NCBI RefSeq assembly: GCF_027587195.1
Contig: NZ_JAPDDP010000007.1
Span: 62,001 to 126,000, forward strand
DNA: 64,000 nucleotides
Direction: 5' to 3'
Source of the DNA: Solirubrobacter phytolaccae
GTDB taxonomy: Bacteria > Actinomycetota > Thermoleophilia > Solirubrobacterales > Solirubrobacteraceae
Positions 33,244 to 41,735 of this stretch are shown piece after piece; position 1 is the first letter of the stretch; every line of letters starts with the position of its first letter. Under the pieces are notes generated by a model. That model had not been told where the DNA came from. It worked only from the letters and a program-made list of their open reading frames with translations, and searched no databases. Made by a program: the position numbers and the translations under genes.

Positions 33244-35916
33244 ATGAACCGACGTCTCCGCCTTCCCGGGGTGCTCGTCGCGCTTGCCGCGGCCTGCCTT
33301 TTCGCCCCCTCCGCCGCAAGCGCTTCGCACATCCAGGGCGGTTCGATCAACTCCGAGATCACCGCAAACGGTCATCTCAAGGGCTTGGTCACGTTCCTCA
33401 CGAGTGCCTACGGCTCGGCCTGCATCCCCGGTGAGCCCGCGGACGAGATGCCGAACATCCAGATCACCAACCCGAGCGGGCAGACCGCCGACATCTATCC
33501 CGACGGCGCGCTCACGCGCTGCCTGCCCAGCGTCTCGACGGCGACCGGCACGATCGACGTCGACCTCGTGGCCGAGTTCGGCTCCGCGGCGAACGGCGTC
33601 TACACCCTCAAGGGCACCGCGAGCGCGCGCGTGAACGGGATCATCAACGCGTGGGACCCGATGAACGGCGGCGAGGCGATCTTCAGCAGCCGCGTCACGA
33701 AGACAGGCACCACGCCCTCCTCCGCTCCGCGCATCAACTCCGCGGTGGCGAACGCCGTGGCCAAGAACTACGCCTTCAAGCAGAACCTCAACGGCGTCGA
33801 CCCCGACGGCAGCGCCGTGACCTACTCGTCGCGCGCGACCGACCCGACCGGCCCGAAGTACGACGTGGTCACGATCGGCGCCAACGGCGTCGTGTCGATG
33901 ACCGCGCCGCAGACGAACGCGTTCAACGACGGTGACTTCTTCTCCTACACCGCGCGCGTCACCGACGCCGCGGGTGACTACTCCGAGCGCGACGTGCTGC
34001 TCACCGTGACCGGCAACAACGCGCCGCCGTCGATCCAGGGCCTCCCGGGCTCCGCGATCGCCGCGACCGCCGGCGCGGGCGCGCAGAACACGAACTTCAC
34101 CGCCACCGACCCGAACGTCGGCCAGACGGTCAGCCTCGCGGTCGCCGCCGGCGCCCCCGCCTGGGTCTCGCTCACCGCGCCCGCCGGCAACCCGGCGAAC
34201 GCGACGCTGACGGTCAACCCGCCGGGCAACGTCCCGGCCGGGACCTACGCGTTCAACATCGACGGCGTCGACTCGCACCCGTCGGTCACGCTGTTCGCGT
34301 CCGAGCCGGTCGCGGTCACCGTGACCAACGCGGTCCCGAACACGACGGTCGGCACCAAGCCGAGCGCGGTCACGAGCGCGAACGCCGCGAACTTCACGTT
34401 CTCCTCCGACGAGGGCGGCGTCACCTACGAGTGCAAGCTCGACGCCGGCGCCTGGGCGAGCTGCGTCTCGCCGAAGGCGTACACCAACCTCGCCGAAGGC
34501 GCGCACACCTTCCAGGTGCGCGCGACCGACGCCGCCAACCAGACCGACGCCTCCCCGGACAGCTACACGTGGACGGTCGACACGACCGCTCCCGCCACCC
34601 CGGTGATCGCCTCCGCCCCGAGCGCGCTGGCGCAGAGCTCCACGTTCACGTTCACCACGCCCGGCGGCGAGACCGCCGAGTGCCAGGTTGACGGCGGCGC
34701 CTGGACCGCGTGCGCCTCGCCGTTCGTGCCCGCCGGGCTCGCCGACGGCCCGCACGCGTTCAAGCTGCGCATGGTCGACGGTGCCGGCAACCACTCGCAG
34801 CCCGCCGAGGCGAGCTGGACGCTCGACACCGCCGCTCCGGCCCCGCCGGCGCTGATCGGCGCGCCCGAGGGCACGATCACCGCCAAGACCGCCCAGTTCA
34901 CCTGGACGGGCGAGAACGGCGGCTCGTTCGAGTGCTCGCTCGACGGCGCCGCCTTCACGTCGTGCGCTTCGCCGCTCGCGCTGACCAGCGTCGCCAATGG
35001 CAAGCACACGTTCCTCGTGCGCCAGATCGACGCCGCCGGCAACGTCGGCGCCAACCGCTCGATCGAGTGGACCGTCAAGGACGCGACCAAGCCGACCGAC
35101 GACAAGCCGAAGGCCGAGGACCCCAAGACCGACGCGCCCAAGACCCCGACCACGCCGACGACGCCCGCGCCCGCGCCGGCCAAGGTCGAGGCCATCACCG
35201 GCACGAGCGCCTCGGTCGCCGTCCAGGGCGACACCGCCTCCGTCGGCTGCCGCGTCAGCGGCGGCACGCTGTCCTCCTGCTACGTCGACGTGTACGCGTA
35301 CGACAAGGCGGACGAGGCCGGCGTGAGCGTCTCCGACAAGGCCAAGGCGAGCGCCGCCGCGGCCAAGAAGGCCAAGCTCGTCCTGATCGGCCGTGGCCAC
35401 GTGAAGGCCGACGCCGGCGACAGCGCCAAGCGCCTCGCCGTCGACATCGAGCTCAACGCGGTCGGCCGCCGGCTGGTCGCCGAGCAGATCACCGGCATCA
35501 ACGTGGTGCTGAAGATCGAGGCCCGCACGATCGAGGGTCCCAAGCTCAACACCCGCACGACCGCCAAGCTCGTCCCGCAGACGCAGCTGATCGTTCCCGA
35601 GAGCGGCCTGTTCGCCTCGGGCAGCGCCAAGATCGCCAAGTCCGGCACCAAGCTCGTCAAGTCGCTCGGTGACCGCCTCGGCAAGGTCAAGACCGTCACG
35701 TGCGTCGGGCACACCGACTCGGTCGGCTCCGACGCTGCCAACCAGCAGCTCGGCGTCGCCCGCGCGAAGGCCGTCTGCGCCGCGCTCAAGCAGCACGGCG
35801 CCCGCGGCAAGCTCGTGGTCGAGTCGGCGGGCGAGAGCCGCCCGCGCGCGACCAACGCGACGGACAAGGGCCGCGCCCTGAACCGGCGCGTCGAGATCAG
35901 CGTCCGCTACCGCTAG
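33244..35916 (+). CDS. Secreted Ig-like repeat protein with C-terminal OmpA domain
   Basis: 890 residues from ATG 33244, which follows a strong GGGGGGA ribosome site. The signal peptide ends near SAASASH. Cadherin/Ig-like regions follow. Then come three related units at about 380-450, 460-532 and 545-613, each with a conserved pair of cysteines (YECKLDAGAWASC; AECQVDGGAWTAC; FECSLDGAAFTSC). A Lys/Pro/Thr-rich linker (about 615-645) leads to a strand-rich domain and an OmpA-type peptidoglycan-binding domain (about 785-890, GHTDSVGSD and GRALNRRVEI). It is likely anchored to cell-wall peptidoglycan with the Ig array outside. No sortase motif. Confidence 0.9.
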   Translation: MNRRLRLPGVLVALAAACLFAPSAASASHIQGGSINSEITANGHLKGLVTFLTSAYGSACIPGEPADEMPNIQITNPSGQTADIYPDGALTRCLPSVSTATGTIDVDLVAEFGSAANGVYTLKGTASARVNGIINAWDPMNGGEAIFSSRVTKTGTTPSSAPRINSAVANAVAKNYAFKQNLNGVDPDGSAVTYSSRATDPTGPKYDVVTIGANGVVSMTAPQTNAFNDGDFFSYTARVTDAAGDYSERDVLLTVTGNNAPPSIQGLPGSAIAATAGAGAQNTNFTATDPNVGQTVSLAVAAGAPAWVSLTAPAGNPANATLTVNPPGNVPAGTYAFNIDGVDSHPSVTLFASEPVAVTVTNAVPNTTVGTKPSAVTSANAANFTFSSDEGGVTYECKLDAGAWASCVSPKAYTNLAEGAHTFQVRATDAANQTDASPDSYTWTVDTTAPATPVIASAPSALAQSSTFTFTTPGGETAECQVDGGAWTACASPFVPAGLADGPHAFKLRMVDGAGNHSQPAEASWTLDTAAPAPPALIGAPEGTITAKTAQFTWTGENGGSFECSLDGAAFTSCASPLALTSVANGKHTFLVRQIDAAGNVGANRSIEWTVKDATKPTDDKPKAEDPKTDAPKTPTTPTTPAPAPAKVEAITGTSASVAVQGDTASVGCRVSGGTLSSCYVDVYAYDKADEAGVSVSDKAKASAAAAKKAKLVLIGRGHVKADAGDSAKRLAVDIELNAVGRRLVAEQITGINVVLKIEARTIEGPKLNTRTTAKLVPQTQLIVPESGLFASGSAKIAKSGTKLVKSLGDRLGKVKTVTCVGHTDSVGSDAANQQLGVARAKAVCAALKQHGARGKLVVESAGESRPRATNATDKGRALNRRVEISVRYR

Positions 35917-35922
35917 TGCGAG

Positions 35923-35951
35923 GGCGCGACCGGGTGACCGGTCGCGCCTTC
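35923..35951 (+). terminator. Intrinsic terminator of the Ig-like/OmpA gene
   Basis: GGCGCGACCGG (35923-35933) and CCGGTCGCGCC (35938-35948) form a perfect 11-bp stem with a GTGA loop, seven bases after the stop codon, followed by a short TTC. Confidence 0.85.
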
Positions 35952-36003
35952 AATCATCCGTTTGGGCGATGGCACGGGTCCTGATGCTTCATACGGTCCG
36001 GCG

Positions 36004-36372
36004 GTGCTCGCAGCACGCATCGACATCGTCTTCGCGGCCGCCTTCGCGGCCTGCGCCGATCACGAGGCCGCGGCCGAGGCCACCCGCAGGGTGCTCGTCG
36101 CGGACCCGGACGGCGCCCCCGACTCCTTAGCCGCCCGCGCCGCGCTGCTCGCCGCAGCGCGCGTCGCGGTCTACCGCCCGATGGATGCCGACGCGCGTGA
36201 CGCGATCGTGCTCGCACGGGCGCTGGGCTGGACGACCGACCGGATCGCCGGCCAGCTCAACACCACCCAGGCGGACGTCAGGTCCCGAGTCGCGCGCGGG
36301 CTGCGAACGCTGCTGCCTCGGCCCGATTACGCAAGCGCAGCTTCTCCAGCACGTGCCGCACATGGGTCTTGA
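36004..36372 (+). CDS. Small sigma-70 region 4-like HTH protein
   Basis: About 122 residues. The C-terminal half (ARDAIVLARALGWTTDRIAG, then QLNTTQADVRSRVARGLRTL) follows the region-4 helix-turn-helix of ECF sigma factors. The N-terminal half is a short helical domain too small for a full region 2. It may be a degenerate sigma factor or a small DNA-binding protein. GTG 36004 is preceded by TACGGT (35992-35997) six bases away; TTG 35962 is an alternative. The last 95 bp overlap the convergent response regulator, so the true end matters less than the HTH. Confidence 0.6.
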   Translation: MLAARIDIVFAAAFAACADHEAAAEATRRVLVADPDGAPDSLAARAALLAAARVAVYRPMDADARDAIVLARALGWTTDRIAGQLNTTQADVRSRVARGLRTLLPRPDYASAASPARAAHGS

Positions 36373-36859
36373 CGGTCGCCTCGCTCACGACGAGCCGCTC
36401 CGCGATCTCCCGGTTGCGCAGGCCCTGGCCGAGCAGCTCGAGCACTTCGCGCTCGCGCACGCTCAGCGCGTCCGGCGGGACCTCGGCCGACGCCATCACC
36501 ACGGGGGCGTCCGACAGCACCGCGGCGACGAGCGCGCGCGGCGGCATGTCCTTGAGCAGGTAGCCGCTCGCCCCGACCTTGAGCGCCGCGCGGACGTCGA
36601 GCGCGTCCTCGGACACGGTCAGCATGAGGACCCGCACGTCGGGGGTGCGGGCGCGGATCGCCGCGCACGCCTCGACGCCGCCGATGTCCGGCATCTCGAC
36701 ATCGAGCAGCGCCACGTCCGGGCGCACGCGCGCGGCCAGCTCGACCGCTTCCCGCCCGCCCGCGGCCAGGCCCACGACTTCGATCCGGGGCTCGGCGGCG
36801 AGCAGCGCCGCGGTCCCTTCGCGCATGAGCCGATGGTCGTCGGCGATGATGACGCGCAC
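36278..36859 (-). CDS. NarL/FixJ-type response regulator
   Basis: 193 residues. A receiver domain has the phospho-acceptor Asp53 (LLDVEMPDI), the acidic pair in IIADDH, and the conserved Lys in LLKD. It is joined to a LuxR HTH (LSVREREVLELLGQGLRNRE, then VSEATVKTHVRHVLEKL). It is divergent from a kinase gene 17 bp away and is its natural partner. GTG 36859 lies six bases after a GATACT -10 on the minus strand. Confidence 0.93.
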   Translation of the reverse strand: MRVIIADDHRLMREGTAALLAAEPRIEVVGLAAGGREAVELAARVRPDVALLDVEMPDIGGVEACAAIRARTPDVRVLMLTVSEDALDVRAALKVGASGYLLKDMPPRALVAAVLSDAPVVMASAEVPPDALSVREREVLELLGQGLRNREIAERLVVSEATVKTHVRHVLEKLRLRNRAEAAAFAARARLGT

Positions 36860-36864
36860 CGCTT

Positions 36865-36871
36865 TAGTATC
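36865..36871. promoter_or_regulatory. Face-to-face overlapping -10 elements
   Basis: TAGTAT (36865-36870, plus) and GATACT (36871-36866, minus) share five base pairs. Each ends exactly six bases from its gene's GTG (36877 and 36859). Polymerase could serve only one direction at a time. Confidence 0.55.
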
Positions 36872-36876
36872 GCGCT

Positions 36877-37905
36877 GTGATCGAGCCGGCGGTCCTCTCC
36901 GGCCTCGCGGCCGTCTCGCGCGTGTCGCGCGCGCTCGTCGCCCCGAGCGAGTTGCCGGTGCTCGCCGCGGCCGCGTTGCGGGAGATGCGTGAGGCGCTCG
37001 CGCTCGACCGCGCCGTCCTCTACTTACCCGACGCCGACGGCCTGCCCGTGCTCCGGCGCCTGGTCGGTGACGAGGCCGCGCCGGAGCTGAGCTTCGACGA
37101 CGAGGCCTGGCGGCTCGCCACGGGCGCGCCGATCGTGCTTCGCGAGCCCGCCGGGTGGCTCGTCGCGAACCCGTTCGACCCGCCCGCGACCGACTGGGTG
37201 ATCCTCCCGCTCGTCGAAGGCGTCGTGATCGCCTCCTCGCCCGCGCCGATCGCGCTCGACCCGCTCTCCAGCACCGTTCTCAGCCTGCTGTGCTCGCAGC
37301 TCAGCGCCGGCATCACCACCGCGCGCCTGCGGCGGGAGCTGCAGGCCGCGGCGATCGAACGCGAGCGGCGGACGCTCGCGGCCGAGGTCCACGACGGGCT
37401 CGCGCAGTACCTCGCGGTCGCGCAGCGGGAGCTCGCGCTGCCCGAGCCCGACCGCGCACGGCTGACCGAGGCCGTCGCGTCCGCGCACCGGCTGGTGCGC
37501 GAGCGGCTGCGCACCCTCGCCGACGACACGCCGACGAGCCTGCGGGCCGCCTTGGAGTCCGCCGCGCGGCGCGCGCGCACGCCCGTGCACCTGTCCGGCA
37601 CCGGCGACGCCGGCGCCGAAGCCATCACGCTCGCCGCGCGCGTCGTCAGCGAGGCCCTGGCCAACGCCGACGCACACGCACGGGCGCAACGCGCCGAGAT
37701 CGTCTACACCGCCGACGACGACGCGCTCGAGCTGACCGTCCGCGACGACGGCTGCGGCTTCGACCCCGCGCACGTGCTCGGCGTCGGCGACGGCCACCTC
37801 GGCCTCACCGTGATGCGCGAGCGCGCCCGCGGCTACGGTGGCGAGTGCACCGTGACCTCGACCCCCGGAACCGGCACGGAGGTGCAGTTGTGGCTTCCGC
37901 TCTAG
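36877..37905 (+). CDS. GAF-containing histidine kinase (NarL-partner type)
   Basis: 342 residues. A GAF-like sensor covers about 20-155. A HisKA_3 dimerisation domain has phospho-acceptor His172 (AAEVHDGLAQYL), and an HATPase domain has ALANADAHARA, DDGCGFDP and the Gly-rich GDGHLGLTVMRERA. No transmembrane segment, so a cytoplasmic sensor. GTG 36877, leaderless. It overlaps the MEDS gene by 16 bp, so the two are one transcription unit, divergent from the response regulator. Confidence 0.92.
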   Translation: MIEPAVLSGLAAVSRVSRALVAPSELPVLAAAALREMREALALDRAVLYLPDADGLPVLRRLVGDEAAPELSFDDEAWRLATGAPIVLREPAGWLVANPFDPPATDWVILPLVEGVVIASSPAPIALDPLSSTVLSLLCSQLSAGITTARLRRELQAAAIERERRTLAAEVHDGLAQYLAVAQRELALPEPDRARLTEAVASAHRLVRERLRTLADDTPTSLRAALESAARRARTPVHLSGTGDAGAEAITLAARVVSEALANADAHARAQRAEIVYTADDDALELTVRDDGCGFDPAHVLGVGDGHLGLTVMRERARGYGGECTVTSTPGTGTEVQLWLPL

Positions 37906-38408
37906 AGGGCGCGATCGAACCGGGCGCCTGTCCCCACGTCGCGATGTTGCTCGCCTCGCCACAGGAGGTCGCACCCACCCTCGCCTCCTTCTACGCCCTC
38001 GGCGCCAAGCGCAACGGCTGGCTGTTCCACCGGTCTCTCGAAGGTGAGGCGGACGCCGACCGCACCGCGCTGAGCGCGGCCGGTCTGGACGTCGCCGGGT
38101 TGGAAGCCGCGGGCCGCATGGTCTTCAGCGAGATCTCGATCGGCATCACCGTCGAGGACTACGTCCACGCGTGGGAGCCCGAGTTCGAGGGTGCGCTCGC
38201 GCGAGGCTTCGACGCCGTCTGGTGGGCGCGGTTCCCGATCGGTCCGGACGCGGAGATCATCGACCGGTCCGTCGAGTACGACGCGGCGTGGGACGCGCAC
38301 TTCCACGGGCGGCCGTGCGTGTCTTTGTGTCTCTTCATCGTGCGCGATGTGGAACGGGGCGCGCGGCGGGATCAGGTCGCGGTGAACCACGACGCGGTGG
38401 TGGGGTAA
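37890..38408 (+). CDS. MEDS-domain sensory protein
   Basis: About 172 residues matching the MEDS (DcmR-type sensory) domain. It opens with PHVAMLLASPQEV, continues with FYALGAKRNGWLFHRSL, and ends with SLCLFIVRD. In other bacteria MEDS domains are fused to kinases or anti-sigma-like modules; here it is a separate cytoplasmic protein coupled to a kinase gene. GTG 37890 has GGAGG seven bases upstream, inside the kinase coding region. It may supply the sensing function for the kinase. Confidence 0.75.
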   Translation: MASALEGAIEPGACPHVAMLLASPQEVAPTLASFYALGAKRNGWLFHRSLEGEADADRTALSAAGLDVAGLEAAGRMVFSEISIGITVEDYVHAWEPEFEGALARGFDAVWWARFPIGPDAEIIDRSVEYDAAWDAHFHGRPCVSLCLFIVRDVERGARRDQVAVNHDAVVG

Positions 38409-38428
38409 CCGGTCTTCCGTCTTTGTGG

Positions 38429-38499
38429 GCCCGGGTGCGCGGCGGGTACTGCGGCCACCGAGGGGGAAGGGAGCTCTGGTGCCACCCGCGCGCCCGGGC
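38429..38499 (+). other. Structured intergenic sequence
   Basis: The 323 bp between the MEDS gene and the MFS gene holds no credible ORF. An outer stem pairs 38429-38447 (GCCCGGGTGCGCGGCGGGT) with 38484-38499 (ACCCGCGCGCCCGGGC), and an inner GGC-ACC/GGTGCC pairing closes a purine-rich loop (GAGGGGGAAGGGAG). ACCGT/ACGGT (38550-38565) is a further small dyad. The set could be a leader or small RNA; I recognise no known class. Confidence 0.4.
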
Positions 38500-38640
38500 T
38501 CAGCGCCTCCCGGGCTCCGCGCGGCGGTGAAGCGGCGCCGTGCAGGCCTACCGTCAAGTTACGGTCATCGAAGATCGTCCCTCGGCCGTCCCGCTTGGGC
38601 TCGTTGTGATCGATTTCCGGTCGACGAACGGGCGCGGAGA

Positions 38641-38697
38641 GGGGGTGCCGTCGGAACCTTTCGCATAGCGATAGTTAGCGACGGCACCCCCCTTTGT
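38641..38697 (+). terminator. Long branched hairpin, terminator-like
   Basis: GGGGGTGCCGTCG (38641-38653) pairs perfectly with CGACGGCACCCCC (38679-38691) over 13 bp. The 25-base loop carries its own TCGC-ATA-GCGA hairpin (38661-38671). CTTTGTT follows on the plus strand only, so it points rightward and would end a plus-strand transcript from the structured region. Confidence 0.65.
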
Positions 38698-38731
38698 TCA
38701 GAGCGCGGTCGTGCGCGACCGTGGTTGAGAT

Positions 38732-40180
38732 CTACGCCGCGCTTGCTTCAGCGACCATCGCCGCGTCCGGACGGATGCGCGGCGCGCGCACCGCCCCGAT
38801 GACCAGGTTCGCCACCGCCAGCCCCGCGGCGATCAGCATCCCCCGCTCGAAGCCCCCGGCCAAGGCGTCCGTCTGAACCGCGCCGGCGGCCAAGAGATCC
38901 CCCGTCCGCGTCGTCGCCGTCGTCGAGATCAACGCGAGTCCCAACGCGCCGCCGACCTGGAAGGCGGTCGTGATCACACCCGAGGCCGCGCCCGCGTCCT
39001 CGTGCGGGACCTCCGCGACCGCGGCGATCTGGTTCGCGACGCCCACCAAAGGCAGCCCGAGGCCGAAGACGATCAGGCCCGGCAGTAGGCCGCCGGCGAA
39101 CGTGGCGTCCGCGCCCGCCTGGCTCAGCAGCAACAGGCCGACGGCCCCGACCGCGCTGCCACCCAGGTACGCGGCACGCGTCCCGAAGCGCGTCACGAGC
39201 TGCGCGCCGATGACCGCCGACAGGATCGCCGCACCGCCCATCGGCAGGAAGTGCGTGCCGGCCTCCAGCGCGCTGTCGCCGTGCACCTGCTGCAGGTAGA
39301 GGGCGGTGAGGAAGAACATGCCCAGGAACGCGCCGCCGTTGAGGGCGAGGGCGATCGCGGAGACGCTCAGGCCGCGCACGCGGAACAGGCGGAGCGGGAC
39401 GAGCGGGTCCTTGGCGCGGGCCTCGACGAAGAGGAACGCGCCGATCAACACGACGGCGGAGCCGAAGAGCGCGAGCACCTGGGTCGAGCCCCAGCCCGCC
39501 GCTTCGGTGCGGATCACGGCGCCGACGAGGGCGAACAAGCCGGCGGTGCCGAGGATGGCGCCCGCCACGTCGAAGTTGGAGTGCTCCCCCTGGACGCGGC
39601 GGCTCTCGGTGATGAACGCGGGCGCGGCGAGGATCGCGACCACGGCGAAGGGCACGTTGACGAAGAAGATCCACTCCCAGCCGAGGCCGTCGACGAGCAC
39701 GCCGCCGGCGACGACGCCGAGCGTGCCGCCGATGCCGGCGAGCGCGCCCCAGACGCCGAGCGCGATGTTGCGGTCACGCCCGGCGGGGAAGATGACGGTC
39801 AGCAGCGCGAGCGCGGCGGGGGAGAGCAGGGCGCCGCCGATGCCCTGGATCGCGCGGATCGCGATCAGCGAGCCCTCGGACGTGGCGAACCCGCCGGCGA
39901 GTGAAGCGGCGGCGAACAGCCCGAGGCCGATCAGGAACAGGCGCCGGCGGCCGAGGATGTCGCTCATCCGGCCGCCCAGCAGCAACAGGCCGCCGAACGT
40001 GAGCGTGTAGCTGTTGACCACCCACTGCAGGCCCTCGGCGCTGAAGCCGAGGTCGGTCTGGATGGCCGGGAGCGCGACGTTCACGATCGTGACGTCGAGG
40101 ACGACCATGAACTGGGCCAGCGCGAGCACCGCCAGCGCCAGCCATCTCGATCGTGAATCATTCATGCGGTGAACGGTCAT
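38732..40180 (-). CDS. MFS multidrug exporter, DHA2 family
   Basis: About 482 residues with some 14 hydrophobic segments, motif A (GRMSDILGRRRLF) after TM2 and a TM1 with FMVVLDVTIVNVALP, the hallmark Asp of EmrB/QacA exporters. The frame begins at TTG 40216, but ATG 40180 is chosen because TTGAAT, 17 bp, TACAGT (40188-40193) ends seven bases before it, giving a leaderless mRNA; ATG 40165 is also possible. It is divergent from a MarR gene whose operators cover this promoter. Confidence 0.92.
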   Translation of the reverse strand: MTVHRMNDSRSRWLALAVLALAQFMVVLDVTIVNVALPAIQTDLGFSAEGLQWVVNSYTLTFGGLLLLGGRMSDILGRRRLFLIGLGLFAAASLAGGFATSEGSLIAIRAIQGIGGALLSPAALALLTVIFPAGRDRNIALGVWGALAGIGGTLGVVAGGVLVDGLGWEWIFFVNVPFAVVAILAAPAFITESRRVQGEHSNFDVAGAILGTAGLFALVGAVIRTEAAGWGSTQVLALFGSAVVLIGAFLFVEARAKDPLVPLRLFRVRGLSVSAIALALNGGAFLGMFFLTALYLQQVHGDSALEAGTHFLPMGGAAILSAVIGAQLVTRFGTRAAYLGGSAVGAVGLLLLSQAGADATFAGGLLPGLIVFGLGLPLVGVANQIAAVAEVPHEDAGAASGVITTAFQVGGALGLALISTTATTRTGDLLAAGAVQTDALAGGFERGMLIAAGLAVANLVIGAVRAPRIRPDAAMVAEASAA

Positions 40181-40231
40181 GTCGGGCACTGTAGGTGTAT
40201 CCTGTGAATCATTCAAGTCATGAATAATTCT
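40154..40231. promoter_or_regulatory. Three TGAATNATTCA operators between MFS and MarR
   Basis: TGAATCATTCA, a perfect 11-bp dyad, occurs at 40154-40164 and 40205-40215, each within a longer shared GTGAATCATTCA. A near copy TGAATAATTCT is at 40221-40231. The middle copy covers the -35 element of the exporter promoter and the third covers the MarR start codon. Confidence 0.75.
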
Positions 40232-40657
40232 TGTGAAGCACTACCCTCCGCTCCGGTGCTGCCCCGCGGAACGCTCGATCGCCCTGCCCTGCTGCTGGTC
40301 AAGATCGGCCACGACGTCGCGGCGCGTGGCGAGGACGCGCTCGCCGAGCTGGGCCTGAGCGGTCGCCAGTACATGGTCCTCGGGGTGCTGAGCGCGGACA
40401 CGCCGCCGTCGCAGCAGGAGCTCGCGGGCCTCTGTGGGCTGCTGCCCGCGCAGGTCGTGATCGTCGTCGACGAGCTCGAGCGGCGCGGCCTCGCTGAGCG
40501 CCAGCGCTCCGAGACGGATCGCCGGCGCTCCGTGGTCTCGCTCACCGAAGCGGGTGCGACGGCGCTCGCGCGGGCGGACGAGCTGGGCAAGCGGCTCGTC
40601 GCCGAGCTCGACCCGCAGGCGCGGCAAGCCGCCATCGACGCCCTGTCGCGTCCGTAG
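40220..40657 (+). CDS. MarR-family regulator
   Basis: 145 residues with a winged HTH (SQQELAGLCGLLPAQVVIVV, then DELERRGLAERQRSETDRRR) and the MarR wing. It is divergent from the DHA2 exporter and is its probable repressor through the TGAATNATTCA sites. ATG 40220 lies inside the third site. TATCCT (40198-40203) is a possible -10 element. Confidence 0.92.
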   Translation: MNNSCEALPSAPVLPRGTLDRPALLLVKIGHDVAARGEDALAELGLSGRQYMVLGVLSADTPPSQQELAGLCGLLPAQVVIVVDELERRGLAERQRSETDRRRSVVSLTEAGATALARADELGKRLVAELDPQARQAAIDALSRP

Positions 40658-40784
40658 TACGCTGCGCAGGCGGGCTCGCGTCGACTCCAGCGGGAGAGGC
40701 GGGCAAGCACGACAGAGGCGGCACGTGGTGCCTTCCCAACAGGGCTATCACCGGTCGCCGGTTCAGTTCGGCTGGGCGGACTCG

Positions 40785-41735
40785 ATGTCGTTGATGTGCT
40801 TGTTGGACCTTGACCAGGATTTGGGTCGACTGCTCGATCGGGAGCGCTGGGAGCTCGCGCGGCACGCGATCCGCGTGCGCGTGGCGGCGCTGCCCCTCGG
40901 CGCGTGGGACATCCGCGCGCTCGACGAGGTGAGCCCGGCCAACGTCGGGCTGCTGGTCATCGACGGGGTGATCGCGCGCGAGCTCACGTTCGAGGGCGTC
41001 GTCAGCACCGAGCTGTTCGGTCCGGGTGATCTGGTGCGTCCGTGGGCGCTCGACGACTCCACCCGGCTGCTGGAGTCGGCGACGTGCTGGAACACGCTGG
41101 CGTCGCTGCGGGTGGCGGTCATCGACCAGGCGGTCGCGGCGCGGCTGAGCTCGTTCCCGGAGCTCAACGCCGTGCTCGTCGATCGCCTGAACGAGCGGGC
41201 GCGGCGGCTCGCGATGATGCAGGCGATCGCGCACCTGAACCGCGTGGACGCGCGCGTCGAGGCGGTGTTGTGGCTGCTCGCCGAGCGCTGGGGCCGCGTG
41301 ACGTCCGCGGGCATCGTGGTCGACCTCACGCTCTCGCACCGGGCGCTGGGCCAGCTCATCGGCGCTCGCCGACCGACCGTCTCGACGGCGCTCGCGAGCC
41401 TGGCCCGGACCGGCCGCGTCTCCCGCCGGCCCGACGGGGCGTGGCTGCTCGATCCGGGGTCGCGCCCGACCGCCGGCCTCGCGACCGACGGAGCGATCCG
41501 CCAGCGGCGCCGCCTGTTCCCGGCCCCCGAGCCGGAGCTGGCGTTCGCGGACGAGCCGCCGGTGCCGATGGACGACGTCTGGTCGGCGATCGAGGCGCTC
41601 TACGAGAAGTCCCGCGTCCAGGGTGAGGACGTCGAGGCGCTCCGGGGAGAGATCGCGGCGCTCCGCCAGCGCGCCCGCCTCGCCGCGTCGCACGAGACCC
41701 GGCGCCGGGGCGCCGGATCTCGCGTGGCGCACTAG
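40785..41735 (+). CDS. Crp/Fnr-family regulator
   Basis: About 316 residues. A cyclic-nucleotide-binding-like barrel (about 20-135) is followed by a long dimerisation helix and a Crp-type HTH (LSHRALGQLIGARRPTVSTA, about 200-225). A C-terminal extension of about 75 residues with a predicted coiled coil (VEALRGEIAALRQRARLA) is not part of the classical family. The barrel lacks an obvious cAMP phosphate-binding RxS motif, so the ligand, if any, differs. ATG 40785 is the conservative start; GTG 40725/40728, with GAGG upstream, would add about 20 residues. Confidence 0.85.
   Translation: MSLMCLLDLDQDLGRLLDRERWELARHAIRVRVAALPLGAWDIRALDEVSPANVGLLVIDGVIARELTFEGVVSTELFGPGDLVRPWALDDSTRLLESATCWNTLASLRVAVIDQAVAARLSSFPELNAVLVDRLNERARRLAMMQAIAHLNRVDARVEAVLWLLAERWGRVTSAGIVVDLTLSHRALGQLIGARRPTVSTALASLARTGRVSRRPDGAWLLDPGSRPTAGLATDGAIRQRRRLFPAPEPELAFADEPPVPMDDVWSAIEALYEKSRVQGEDVEALRGEIAALRQRARLAASHETRRRGAGSRVAH

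Noticed and set aside
38475-38495. T-box-like GGGTGGCACC on the minus strand
   Set aside because: Only the core matches; the following GCG and specifier elements are not seen, and no tRNA- or amino-acid-related gene lies downstream on that strand.
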